Shown here: piece after piece, positions 8,492 to 16,553 of the stretch
How the letters are laid out: each line of letters starts with the position of its first letter
How positions within the stretch are numbered: the stretch's first letter is position 1
From: Saprospiraceae bacterium
GTDB lineage: Bacteria > Bacteroidota > Bacteroidia > Chitinophagales > Saprospiraceae
Direction: 5' to 3'
Length of the DNA stretch: 64,000 nucleotides
Assembly: GCA_013214355.1 (NCBI GenBank)
Contig: JABSSL010000002.1
Coordinates: 62,001 to 126,000, forward strand
The notes under the pieces: generated by a model
Database searches by the model: none
What the model saw: only the letters and a program-made list of their open reading frames with translations
Told to the model about the DNA's origin: nothing
Translations under genes and position numbers: made by a program

Positions 8492-8956
8492 CTATTCTAC
8501 TCCGTTAAAAGACTTCTGAAATCCTATGATGACATATACGGATGCGATCAATGCCAGAACGATTCTTACCCAGTGTAATAGTACCCAAAGATTTAACCGA
8601 TGGGAGGCTTCTTCGATGGTATAGCTTTGCTGGATAAAAGCAAGATTGGTGGGCAAATGGTATGCCAGGGTGAGTGCAATGGATATCAGACTCGCATAGA
8701 GTGCTATCTTCCAGTAGCTGCTTGCCTTCTTATTCCCTTTGTTTAGGTAGATGGAGGCAATTATGCCGATAAAACCGGGTAATAAGGTGAAGCCGACGGT
8801 AGGGAGTAGCAATAGAAATGTGGTTTCAAACCCCTGCATGAATGCCATGGTATCCATTCTTTGCCAGGCAACCGCATAAGTCAGACCAATATTGAGTATG
8901 TTACCGAAATAAGCGATGGACCCAATAACAGCTATGAAGCCAAATGTTCTTTTCAT
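8492..8956 (-). CDS. Four-helix membrane protein, DUF1772/anthrone-oxygenase-like
   Basis: The 154-residue protein has four predicted membrane helices (about 5-25, 48-68, 82-102, 124-146). The order of landmarks is that of the DUF1772 family: an early N-x-G-x-T-Y segment, a P-T-N-L after helix 3, then W-V-L-L-H-W-V-R-I before the last helix. Some eukaryotic members are called anthrone oxygenases, but bacterial members have no established activity. It is transcribed alone, upstream of nothing obvious, and faces away from the sigma factor region only by spacing. Similarity was judged by eye, so a generic small membrane protein remains possible. Confidence 0.6.
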   Translation of the reverse strand: MKRTFGFIAVIGSIAYFGNILNIGLTYAVAWQRMDTMAFMQGFETTFLLLLPTVGFTLLPGFIGIIASIYLNKGNKKASSYWKIALYASLISIALTLAYHLPTNLAFIQQSYTIEEASHRLNLWVLLHWVRIVLALIASVYVIIGFQKSFNGVE

Positions 8957-9035
8957 AATTCAAAGTTTTGCATTGTTACAGATTCATTTACCCCTTAGAC
9001 AGGAATAATCTCGATGTGCAAAGACTTTGAATCCA

Positions 9036-9911
9036 TTAATTTAGATGTAGTCGATTTTTCCAATTGACGTCATCCAGTATTTGAAGCAAGAAATTCTTTT
9101 TGGAGAAGTCTGTTTTATAACTATGATCGCGATGTAACTCTACATACTTAATTGTGGATTCATCTACCAGGTAATTAGCATCCTCTTCTAATTGTTGACG
9201 AAAAGTGGAGAATTCCTCTCGATTGTAAAGTAGCTGCTTGGCATCAATGATGCCCGCTTCCAATGAAATGGTCACCTTCTTATGGCAGCGACAAGGGTTA
9301 GCCTTGTCAATCAAACCACATTTTTTTTGCATAAAGTGACTCAGGTCTTTCCTTGCTTTGCTCAGCTTCATTCTGAAATTGGCCTTACTTAATGCCATAA
9401 TTTCAGATCCAACGGTATGATCTGCACCAAACATCTCACCGATAATGAAGATCATGCGTTGTTGTTTGGTCAGGCAAAGCAACATGCCTGAGAGGCAGGT
9501 TAGGCGTAACTCTCTAGTAATGGCTGCTTTTTCCTGCTTTTCGAATACTGTTAGTTCCACGTTTGGAATAGCATCTAGAGCTGCTCCCAGTTCCTGAAAG
9601 TTGGCAGCAAATTGCTTAGCCGGTTTTTTTTGATCATTCAGGAAATGGTGTCGTACTATACTATAGGCCCAAGTACGGAAGGAACTGTCAAAGTTGAATT
9701 TTTCGAGATTGGAAATGATCTTGATCAAAGCTTCTTGACTTAGATCCGCTGCTTCATCTGGATTACCAACCATCTTCCAAGCTATATTATAAACATAGGG
9801 CTGATGTCGACTAAGCAATTCGTTTAATGCTTCCTTTTGGCCATCTAATATTCTTTTGATGAGTTGTTTGTCGGATTTGTCCTGGTCGGTCAAGTTAGAA
9901 AAGGGATTCAT
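9036..9911 (-). CDS. ECF-type RNA polymerase sigma factor with Cys-rich C-terminal extension
   Basis: The 291-residue protein has a clear sigma region 2 (about 28-96, with DLSQEALIKIISNLEKF and FRTWAYSIVRHHF) and a less typical region 4 (about 140-192). An extension follows that starts C198-G-L-I and contains N-P-C207-R-C209-H210, a possible metal-binding knot. It then continues for about 80 residues ending in a segment rich in His, Asp and Asn. The extension makes it longer than the usual ~180 residues. No anti-sigma gene is adjacent, and the extension could take over regulation. Its start ATG overlaps by four bases the stop of a truncated flavin-monooxygenase frame, so translation may be coupled. 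Confidence 0.85.
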   Translation of the reverse strand: MNPFSNLTDQDKSDKQLIKRILDGQKEALNELLSRHQPYVYNIAWKMVGNPDEAADLSQEALIKIISNLEKFNFDSSFRTWAYSIVRHHFLNDQKKPAKQFAANFQELGAALDAIPNVELTVFEKQEKAAITRELRLTCLSGMLLCLTKQQRMIFIIGEMFGADHTVGSEIMALSKANFRMKLSKARKDLSHFMQKKCGLIDKANPCRCHKKVTISLEAGIIDAKQLLYNREEFSTFRQQLEEDANYLVDESTIKYVELHRDHSYKTDFSKKNFLLQILDDVNWKNRLHLN

Positions 9912-10291
9912 ACGAGCTTCTTGATTAATGAGACATCCTGATAGATTTCAGGCTTTGAACTGATGTTATTCGGACCAATGTTTAAGTCAGTTCTTTGATT
10001 AAAGGTATCACTTTGGATCCAATCAATTGAATCGGCTGCGCTTAAGACGGTAACTGCACTACGCAACTTGATACGCTGGGTGCGTGCCGCTGCTGCTGCC
10101 AGGATAATGGCCGGAGCGGAATCCAAAAATTCTTTGCGATAATGCTCTCCCATTCCAAACACATCGATGCCAACTTTGTCAGCTAGCTCTATTCTTTGCA
10201 AGAGCTCGGCCAGAGCTTGGGCATTGTCGTCGTGTCGCAAGGTCTCGCCTTGGCTAGGTACCGCCGCGAAAGTATCTACTCCTATCTCCAT
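9908..10291 (-). pseudogene. Truncated LLM-class flavin-dependent (luciferase-like) monooxygenase
   Basis: Residues 1-87 match the N-terminus of bacterial luciferase-like monooxygenases: an initial MEIGVDTFAAVP, then LAELLQRIELADKVGIDVFG, GEHYRKEFLDSAP and RIKLRSAVTVLSAAD. The family is normally about 330-350 residues. Here the similarity stops after AAD and is followed by about 40 unrelated residues and a stop, so two thirds of the barrel are missing. The protein cannot fold as a functional enzyme. The 3' end overlaps the sigma-factor start as ATGA. The best explanation is a deletion that joined the gene's 5' part, perhaps with its promoter, to the sigma gene. Confidence 0.75.
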
Positions 10292-10506
10292 GATTACTTA
10301 GGTTGATCAACAGGTACAAAATTACGGGCTGTTAGCAAAAGGAAGCAATAATATAGATTAAGAACTCATCCAGCCAATAGGATATAGATCACAAATTTTT
10401 TCAGGTAAAATGAAATGTTTGTATTGGATTTACTCATAATATAAATGTAGCAGATAGAGAACTTGCCAGAAGTCTAGCATGCCATAAGAACCACAAAACA
10501 TACCTT

Positions 10507-11208
10507 ATGAATCGTAAGTTCCTATTTTTTGTTCTTATCCTCTTCGCCCTGCCTAGTTGTGTGACTACAGAGAAGAGCCCATTTGAGTGCCCATTTGATC
10601 TCCTACAAATTCAACAAGATACCTACTACAGTGAGGATGAGTCTAAGCTATTTCTGACGGAATTTGAATCTTCCCTAAATGCACTCAACCAGAAGATCAT
10701 CGGTGGCAAAATACGCTCCAAAGCTAGTACCTCCTTGAAAGATGTGCTGACTAGGTTCGAGTCAAAAGTTTTTGGCGGAGATTCCCTTTTCATTAGCTAT
10801 TATAATGGTTTAGCTAACAATATATGCATGCTTTGGCGGCTATACGAGGATCGTCCCGATGATAGAAATAGAGATAATCTCGAGCAATCGATTCGAGACC
10901 TACAAGATTTTGTGACGAATTATTATGACCAGGGTAGGCCATCCCCAGGAGCTGTTGAAGAGATCCAGGTGTTGCTTAGTTCCATTAGACAATTGAAATC
11001 GAAGTTACAGTCCTACATTACTCAGCTAGACTACGCCAGAGCAGAAGAGATACGCCTGGAAAACCACAGTAGGAAGCTCGCTTATCTTGAATTAAAACTA
11101 GAACAACTAAACCCTGTAGACCTGAATCAGAATGACCTACACCTCATTACCGAAATCAGAATGAAGTTTAACCCTTTGGCTAAGGAAATAGAAGCCGAAA
11201 TCAATTGA
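10507..11208 (+). CDS. Predicted lipoprotein, helical, unknown function
   Basis: The 233-residue product has a lipoprotein signal: a hydrophobic segment followed by LPSC with the lipidated cysteine at 18. The mature part is almost wholly helical and charged, with a predicted coiled coil at about 135-215 (IRQLKSKLQSYITQLDYARA onward). I recognise no family. The gene is divergent from the truncated monooxygenase/sigma pair, and 22 bases separate it from a second coiled-coil protein on the same strand, so the two probably work together in the periplasm. The start is supported by the signal peptide. Confidence 0.75.
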   Translation: MNRKFLFFVLILFALPSCVTTEKSPFECPFDLLQIQQDTYYSEDESKLFLTEFESSLNALNQKIIGGKIRSKASTSLKDVLTRFESKVFGGDSLFISYYNGLANNICMLWRLYEDRPDDRNRDNLEQSIRDLQDFVTNYYDQGRPSPGAVEEIQVLLSSIRQLKSKLQSYITQLDYARAEEIRLENHSRKLAYLELKLEQLNPVDLNQNDLHLITEIRMKFNPLAKEIEAEIN

Positions 11209-11230
11209 AAACCTAAACCTCTACGACGCT

Positions 11231-12088
11231 ATGAAAGTACAGTTGCTTTTGCTCGTCCTACTGCTGTTTGACGCTATAGGAATGAGCCAGGAACCTACGC
11301 TGCCAGAGATTGATCAAGTTTGGCGGTACCTGAATGAAATCTCTGAATTGAAAGAAGAAATCTTAGTCCTTGGAGACCAAAGTACAATAAAGGATAGGAA
11401 GATAACAAGACTGGAGTTTTTGTATAAACAAGCTGCCAAATCCATAGCGGAACTCAGCAAAATCAATCACACTTTGCAAGTGGAGATAGAATACAAGGAG
11501 GAACGCATCACTGAGCTGGAGGAAAACGGCCAAGCCAAACAGCTGGAACTTGACAAGTTGCAGAAGGAAAAGAATGAGCTTCAAAGTTTGATCGGAAGTC
11601 TCTGTCGTGAAATGGACCGAATTAAAGAGGAGTATACGGCCAGAAATGATCAGTTATTAACCCGTATTCAGATCTTGAAGCGAGAAGCCGTGGAACAGAG
11701 AAAGGAGAGCCTGCAAAAAAGTAATGTTATGTACATTAATGGGTTGAACCCGGTCCTATCCAGTAGAAAGATATCAAAGCCCAAGACTATTTCGTTCCAA
11801 CTCTATTATTATCCTTTACACGATGAAGACATTGAAAAAGAAGTAAAAGCCGAAGTGTCCATTCGCAAGCTCAGGGAACAATCCTTCATGACTCATTCTG
11901 TGGATTTAATTAGGGAGATCAAGGAGGAAATAGTCGGTGGGGAGAAGATAAGAACCGTTTCTTACAGCAACTTAAATCAAAAGCAGGGGCGAATGCTAAC
12001 AACCAAATTCGAGAAGAACACGACCTATCGAATTTATGTCAAAATAAAAGGGGAAGAGATTGTTTCCAAACAATTTCAATTCCGCTAG
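11231..12088 (+). CDS. Secreted coiled-coil protein, unknown function
   Basis: The 285-residue product has a signal peptide (about 1-19). A long coiled coil follows (about 30-165; repeated L/I at heptad spacing, as in ITELEENGQAKQLELDKLQK). A C-terminal domain of about 110 residues (175-285) has alternating hydrophobic strands (FQLYYYP, TTYRIYVKIKGE, IVSKQFQFR) and is probably beta-rich. The layout, coiled coil plus small beta domain, suggests an envelope-spanning or oligomeric scaffold. It follows the lipoprotein at 10507 by 22 bases. No family was recognised. Confidence 0.75.
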   Translation: MKVQLLLLVLLLFDAIGMSQEPTLPEIDQVWRYLNEISELKEEILVLGDQSTIKDRKITRLEFLYKQAAKSIAELSKINHTLQVEIEYKEERITELEENGQAKQLELDKLQKEKNELQSLIGSLCREMDRIKEEYTARNDQLLTRIQILKREAVEQRKESLQKSNVMYINGLNPVLSSRKISKPKTISFQLYYYPLHDEDIEKEVKAEVSIRKLREQSFMTHSVDLIREIKEEIVGGEKIRTVSYSNLNQKQGRMLTTKFEKNTTYRIYVKIKGEEIVSKQFQFR

Positions 12089-12105
12089 GGGTGCTTAGAA
12101 GTAAG

Positions 12106-13743
12106 CTACTCAGAGGCAGCTACAATGGCTGGCCAGTTGCTAGGGATTTCTAGTATTTGCTGACTAGCAGATAGTAGTTTTTTTAGCTCAGAATAAAGGA
12201 TGTCTTGTACTGGTATTGCCTTGTCGATGGCCAGGGAAGCTGCTGCTGCTACGCTTTGTCCCATAATCATGAAAGTTGGTACGATTCTGATGCTACCGTA
12301 GCCGATATAGCTAGAAGATAGGCAGGTAGGGGTGAGGATGTTCGTGCACTCTGATGTCTTTGGCACTACCGCCCGATAGGCAATCTTAAAGGGTTTCCAA
12401 TCTTCATTACCGCCTACATGCGTGAAGCCTTCATTATAGGCAAAGCCATCCTTCACGATCCTTCTGGCGTGATGTACATCTGGTGGCCACCAAGCAATAG
12501 CAATGGGATCAGTGACGGTGTCTGGCTGATTCTTAGCTGTATGGTGTTCCGTAATGATGTAATCGGAAACCATGCGTCGTCCGCTGCGGATATACAATCT
12601 TCGGGGCCAGTTCCCATTGTCTGTAAATTCATCTTTGGGTAAACCCCAATCGGTCCAGTTGGCACGAGTCAGGCTATCGACGCTCGGGTCATGTTGCAAA
12701 AACCAGAGTAAACCCAGCGTGAAATCTCGATGATACTGAATGATACTATCCTGCTGGGCATAATTGCCAGTAGGGTATTGCCAATTCTCACCGTATAAAT
12801 TGGCGGAAAGATCATGCCAACTGCCGATGTCCGTTTTACCATTATGGCGATTTGGGTAGGGTTTAAATAACTTCCCGCCTGCCTTGAGATACCGTCGGTA
12901 GATCTCATATTGTTCCGGGTCATAGTTAGGCGGTTGACTAATGTGGATGCGATTTTCTTCGATATTAGTTAAGCACATTCGGAAACAGAAGCCTTGGATG
13001 TACCGGCTCGGTTCGCCGTGTTGTCCTAAACTGCCAGTTTGTATGGTAGGGATTAATCCACTAGTAGAATCTCCCTCAATTTGGTAAGGGTCAACTTGTA
13101 CTGAAAATTGTCGGAAGGTGTTTTCCCCCTGCACACCATTGAGCTGTTCTCCATAAAGCGCATTTCCTTCTCGGATCGTCTCTGTACTTACCCCAGCCAG
13201 GTTTAGTAGATGGCCCTCAATGGAAGCGTCAATGTATATCTTGGCTTTGATTTGGGTTCCGTCTTCCAAGGTGATGGAAGAAATCGAAGTGCTTACCATC
13301 TCCACTCCATTGGTCTCCTTTATTCTTTGTTTGCGGATAAGCCGGATATTCTCTTCTTGGGCGAGTAGACTGTCAATTGTCTTTTCGGCAACGGAGGGTT
13401 CATATTTAGAATACCATTTTGGATCGGTGAAATCTGGGGTTAAACCATATTGTTTTTCCAAGACTATATAAAATTCCCTGGCTATTCCGCCAATCACGTG
13501 GGCATTGCCAAAGCGAATGTCCTTCCCCAAGCCTTCCACCAGCATGCCTCCTGGATGTCCTGTGGGTTCCAACAGCACAACACGCTTGCCCAGTCTAGCG
13601 GCTTGAATGGCTGCGGTGAAGCCAGCCTCACTTCCCCCTAGGATGAAGATGTCTGTTTGGAGAATGGGTTCGGAAGAGGTAGGAGAGGAGGAGCAGCTGA
13701 GCAGGATTAGGCTAAGTATAAGGCCAATTATCTTGGGGTACAT
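12106..13743 (-). CDS. FAD-dependent oxidoreductase lipoprotein
   Basis: The 545-residue product has a lipobox (LLSC, cysteine 17) and then an FAD-binding Rossmann motif (GGSEAG at 36-41, with the acceptor Glu of VVLLEP at about 59). The phrase HPGGMLVEGLG is typical of the FAD_oxidored (PF12831) group. A second conserved part is the C-terminal GYGSIRIVPTFMIMGQSVAA. Members are often encoded with polysaccharide-degradation genes and sometimes mislabelled xanthan lyase; their substrates are mostly unknown. The enzyme should sit on the outside of the inner or on the outer membrane. It converges on the coiled-coil gene at 11231 and is followed at its start by a two-component system on the same strand. 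Confidence 0.85.
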   Translation of the reverse strand: MYPKIIGLILSLILLSCSSSPTSSEPILQTDIFILGGSEAGFTAAIQAARLGKRVVLLEPTGHPGGMLVEGLGKDIRFGNAHVIGGIAREFYIVLEKQYGLTPDFTDPKWYSKYEPSVAEKTIDSLLAQEENIRLIRKQRIKETNGVEMVSTSISSITLEDGTQIKAKIYIDASIEGHLLNLAGVSTETIREGNALYGEQLNGVQGENTFRQFSVQVDPYQIEGDSTSGLIPTIQTGSLGQHGEPSRYIQGFCFRMCLTNIEENRIHISQPPNYDPEQYEIYRRYLKAGGKLFKPYPNRHNGKTDIGSWHDLSANLYGENWQYPTGNYAQQDSIIQYHRDFTLGLLWFLQHDPSVDSLTRANWTDWGLPKDEFTDNGNWPRRLYIRSGRRMVSDYIITEHHTAKNQPDTVTDPIAIAWWPPDVHHARRIVKDGFAYNEGFTHVGGNEDWKPFKIAYRAVVPKTSECTNILTPTCLSSSYIGYGSIRIVPTFMIMGQSVAAAASLAIDKAIPVQDILYSELKKLLSASQQILEIPSNWPAIVAASE

Positions 13744-13774
13744 GCGGAATGATATTCTTCTTAAGAGCTGTGTT

Positions 13775-14458
13775 CTAATCAGCTTCTAAAATAAAGCCTT
13801 TTCCATGCACATTGCGAATTTGTACGCTATTATCTTTTTCTAAATATTTGCGCAATCGAAAAATAAATACATCCATACTCTTACGACTGAATTCATCATG
13901 CGTACCCCAGATTTCTTTCAGGGCCTTTTTCCGGGTGAGCAGTTGATTTTTGTGTTCACACAGGAGCTGAAGTAATTTGCACTCCCGTTCGGTTAAGATC
14001 TTTTGATCAGTATCATTGATCAGCCGCTGATTCGAGACATCTAACTGAAAGTGCCCAATCTCAAAACATTGCTGTGTATTGCTCCCTTTTCCACGCTGCG
14101 AACGATGGATAATGGCTTGGATCCTAGCGATCAGTAATTCTTCGTCGATGGGCTTAACGATAAAGTCATCACAACCTAGCCTAAAGCCTTTTAGCTTATC
14201 CACTTTCAAGGATTTGGCAGTGACAAACATAAAAGGAAGGTCGGGCTCTATAGTTTGAATTTCCTTGGCTATGGTGAAACCATCCTTGCCTGGCAACATG
14301 ATATCAAGCAAGCATACATCAAAAGTATGGCGCTCGACCAGTTGTTGGATATTCTTTCCGTGCGTCATGAGGGTGACGTTAAAGCTATTCATCTCGAGAT
14401 ATTCCTTGAGAATATACCCGAAGCCTGGGTCATCTTCTACTACAAGTATCTTATGCAT
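13775..14458 (-). CDS. OmpR-type response regulator
   Basis: The 227-residue protein has a receiver domain (1-120) with acidic residues at 9-10, the phospho-acceptor D52 (CLLDIMLPGKDGF) and the conserved Lys in FIVKPIDEE. A winged-helix DNA-binding domain follows (about 130-225, ILTERECKLLQLLCEHKNQL). The gene overlaps the 3' end of the sensor kinase gene by 8 bases, so they form one transcription unit with the kinase first. The target genes are unknown; the nearest candidate is the oxidoreductase immediately downstream (31 bases). Confidence 0.95.
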   Translation of the reverse strand: MHKILVVEDDPGFGYILKEYLEMNSFNVTLMTHGKNIQQLVERHTFDVCLLDIMLPGKDGFTIAKEIQTIEPDLPFMFVTAKSLKVDKLKGFRLGCDDFIVKPIDEELLIARIQAIIHRSQRGKGSNTQQCFEIGHFQLDVSNQRLINDTDQKILTERECKLLQLLCEHKNQLLTRKKALKEIWGTHDEFSRKSMDVFIFRLRKYLEKDNSVQIRNVHGKGFILEAD

Positions 14459-15752
14459 AAGTCGGGGTTTCTATTACTGAGATGGTTGGAAAATTGAGCT
14501 GAAACTGGGTGCCTACTCCAGCTTGACTACTTACTTGAACCTCTCCTTCGTGTGCGTCTACCATTTTCTTGACATAGCTTAAACCCAAGCCAAACCCTTT
14601 AACATCATGAGAGTCGCCAGTTTCGGAACGATAGAAGGCGGAGAAGATTTGTCGCTGTACCTCTTTACTCATTCCGATCCCATCGTCTTCAATGAATATG
14701 TTTAAACTGGGCGTATTGCAGGTTCGAATTCTGATGTAAGGTACTTCGGGACTATATTTGATAGCATTATCTACAATGTTGTATAGGATGTTAAAAAAGT
14801 GAAGTTCATCAGCTTGAATCAAGGAGTCCTCGGCTTCTAAGTACAATTCTAGCCTCGCTCCCTTTTTTTCGATGATTAGCTGTAGGCTTTGCAGTACTTG
14901 CTCAATGGTTTGGTGAGCATCTACCGTTTTCAAATCAAGCGAGAAATTACCAGCATCAATCACGGCCATTTGTAAGATCTTATCTACCTGATTTTCTAGT
15001 CTTTTACTCTCTTGATCGATTAGGCTGGCATAGGCTTTAGTCTTTTGGAAATCGGCGCCTGGCCCCATGCGATTGAGGGTGCGGGCGGCGAGGGATATCG
15101 TGGCGATTGGGGTCTTAAATTCGTGTGTTAAGTTGTTGATAAAGGCACTTTTCATTTCAGAAAGCTTCTTTTGCCGACGGATGGTGACTAGCGTATAGGC
15201 AAAAGCACCGATGAGCATTAAAATGAAAAGAATGGAACTGCCTATGGCTAGGCCAAGCTCTTTAAAGATAAAGAATGATTTCCGTGGTAGGATGGAATAG
15301 AAGTGTAGATGCTCGCCTGAAGGAGAAGTATGTAATTTTCCACATCCCCCTAAGCGCACGGTGTGCCCTTCCATGATATTTTTCTCTAGCTGTAGGTTGC
15401 TATACCACTTGAATCGATCGCTCCTGCAACTAATCAAACCATACTCAAAGTTTGCATTTAGTCCTTCGTTGCGTAGCACTTCTTTGAACATCTGATCGAA
15501 GTGGGTCAGGAAGCGTTGCCGCTCATTTTTGTTTTGTTTGATCATCATGGCATCGATATTATACTGACCCTCCATTTCTGCTTCATAGTACTGATTGACT
15601 ACTTCTAGTAGCTTTTCCATACGATCCGTCAGCTTTTCCTCTCTTTCCTGGAAAACACCTTTTAGCCAATTCAACTGAATAGCGACCAGCCCGATTAAGG
15701 CACTTGCTGCTAAGGCACTGATGATCCAGATATGTGATGAACTAAATTTCAT
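14451..15752 (-). CDS. Membrane sensor histidine kinase
   Basis: The 433-residue protein has membrane helices at about 8-30 and 166-190 with a ~135-residue extracytoplasmic sensor between them. There is no HAMP domain. The dimerisation domain has the phospho-accepting H210 (FINNLTHEFKTPIATISL). The ATPase domain has the N box (YNIVDNAIKYS), G1 box (EDDGIGM) and G2 box (GFGLGLSYVKKMV). The sensor region contains three cysteines, two of which (GCGK and ISCR) could form a disulphide. Kinase and OmpR-type regulator overlap by 8 bases. The signal is not known. Confidence 0.95.
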   Translation of the reverse strand: MKFSSSHIWIISALAASALIGLVAIQLNWLKGVFQEREEKLTDRMEKLLEVVNQYYEAEMEGQYNIDAMMIKQNKNERQRFLTHFDQMFKEVLRNEGLNANFEYGLISCRSDRFKWYSNLQLEKNIMEGHTVRLGGCGKLHTSPSGEHLHFYSILPRKSFFIFKELGLAIGSSILFILMLIGAFAYTLVTIRRQKKLSEMKSAFINNLTHEFKTPIATISLAARTLNRMGPGADFQKTKAYASLIDQESKRLENQVDKILQMAVIDAGNFSLDLKTVDAHQTIEQVLQSLQLIIEKKGARLELYLEAEDSLIQADELHFFNILYNIVDNAIKYSPEVPYIRIRTCNTPSLNIFIEDDGIGMSKEVQRQIFSAFYRSETGDSHDVKGFGLGLSYVKKMVDAHEGEVQVSSQAGVGTQFQLNFPTISVIETPTYA

Positions 15753-16025
15753 GTTTGATCTGCTTCATTTACTATAAATTCTCGTCTCTAGATAATGCTT
15801 GCCTATAAAGACAGCTAAAAACGAAATAGTAGGCTTCCCATGGCCAGATATCTAAATATACAGCTAGAATGAGGCATTGATCGGACTATTAAGTTTTCAT
15901 TAAGTCATTTAACTACCCTTTAGCCAGCTTTAAGAGATAGCTATCCCACGGCCATTCAGATTTCTACCAATTTGCCCCTGTATTTCATCATCCAGAGCTA
16001 TCCCAAGCTCGCAAAATCAAGCAAC

Positions 16026-16469
16026 ATGAAAAGCATATTTCTTTCATTCAGTCTTATGGTCATCCTAGCCTTTTTAACTGCCACCCCATTGGTCGCTCAG
16101 TCTTGCTCCGCGCCACCACGAGTGGATAAATCCAGCTTAATTGGAGAATGGGAAGGAAGCTTTACCTATAACAATGAGATCCTGCCTTTACAGATTCAAT
16201 TGCTGGATAAGAATCAGGCTAGGCAAATGCGAGCCATCACGCAGATCAAGGCACTGAATATTCCTAAGACTGAAATGGATGCCTGGTTGTGTAATTCTGG
16301 TGAGTTGCATATGAGAGTGGATCTAGCCGACAATAGAGTTTTAAAGCTGATTGGAACACCTGATAATGGCAAAATCGTCGGACGCGTGGTCTACTATGGT
16401 ACCGATGGGCAGATCGCCTCTAGAGAAGTATTTACCATGGCTCACCGAACCGCTAGTCTATTTAAATAA
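16026..16469 (+). CDS. Small secreted protein, unknown function
   Basis: An open frame begins further upstream, but the ATG at 16026 (MKSIFLSFSLMVIL) is preferred because it places a clean signal peptide (about 1-24, ending LVAQ) at the N-terminus. The product is 147 residues. The mature ~120 residues form a likely small beta-barrel (LIGEWEGSFTYNNEILPLQI; VLKLIGTPDNGKIVGRVVYY), with two cysteines that could pair. The WEGSF opening is common in calycin-like envelope proteins, but I cannot name a family. It precedes the receptor at 16554 by 84 bases on the same strand, with a hairpin between them. Confidence 0.75.
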   Translation: MKSIFLSFSLMVILAFLTATPLVAQSCSAPPRVDKSSLIGEWEGSFTYNNEILPLQIQLLDKNQARQMRAITQIKALNIPKTEMDAWLCNSGELHMRVDLADNRVLKLIGTPDNGKIVGRVVYYGTDGQIASREVFTMAHRTASLFK

Positions 16470-16479
16470 CCCGAAGAAT

Positions 16480-16525
16480 GAGGGCGGAAAACCTAAGAAA
16501 TCACCCGCTACTTCATTCCGCCCTC
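16480..16525. terminator. Hairpin between secreted protein and receptor genes
   Basis: Ten-base perfect arms (GAGGGCGGAA and complement) surround a 26-base loop, 11 bases after the stop at 16469. There is no long T-run, so it is a weak terminator or an mRNA-processing/attenuation hairpin that sets different levels for the two genes. Confidence 0.45.
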
Positions 16526-16553
16526 TTCTATCCACTCGACTAAATTCAATTCA

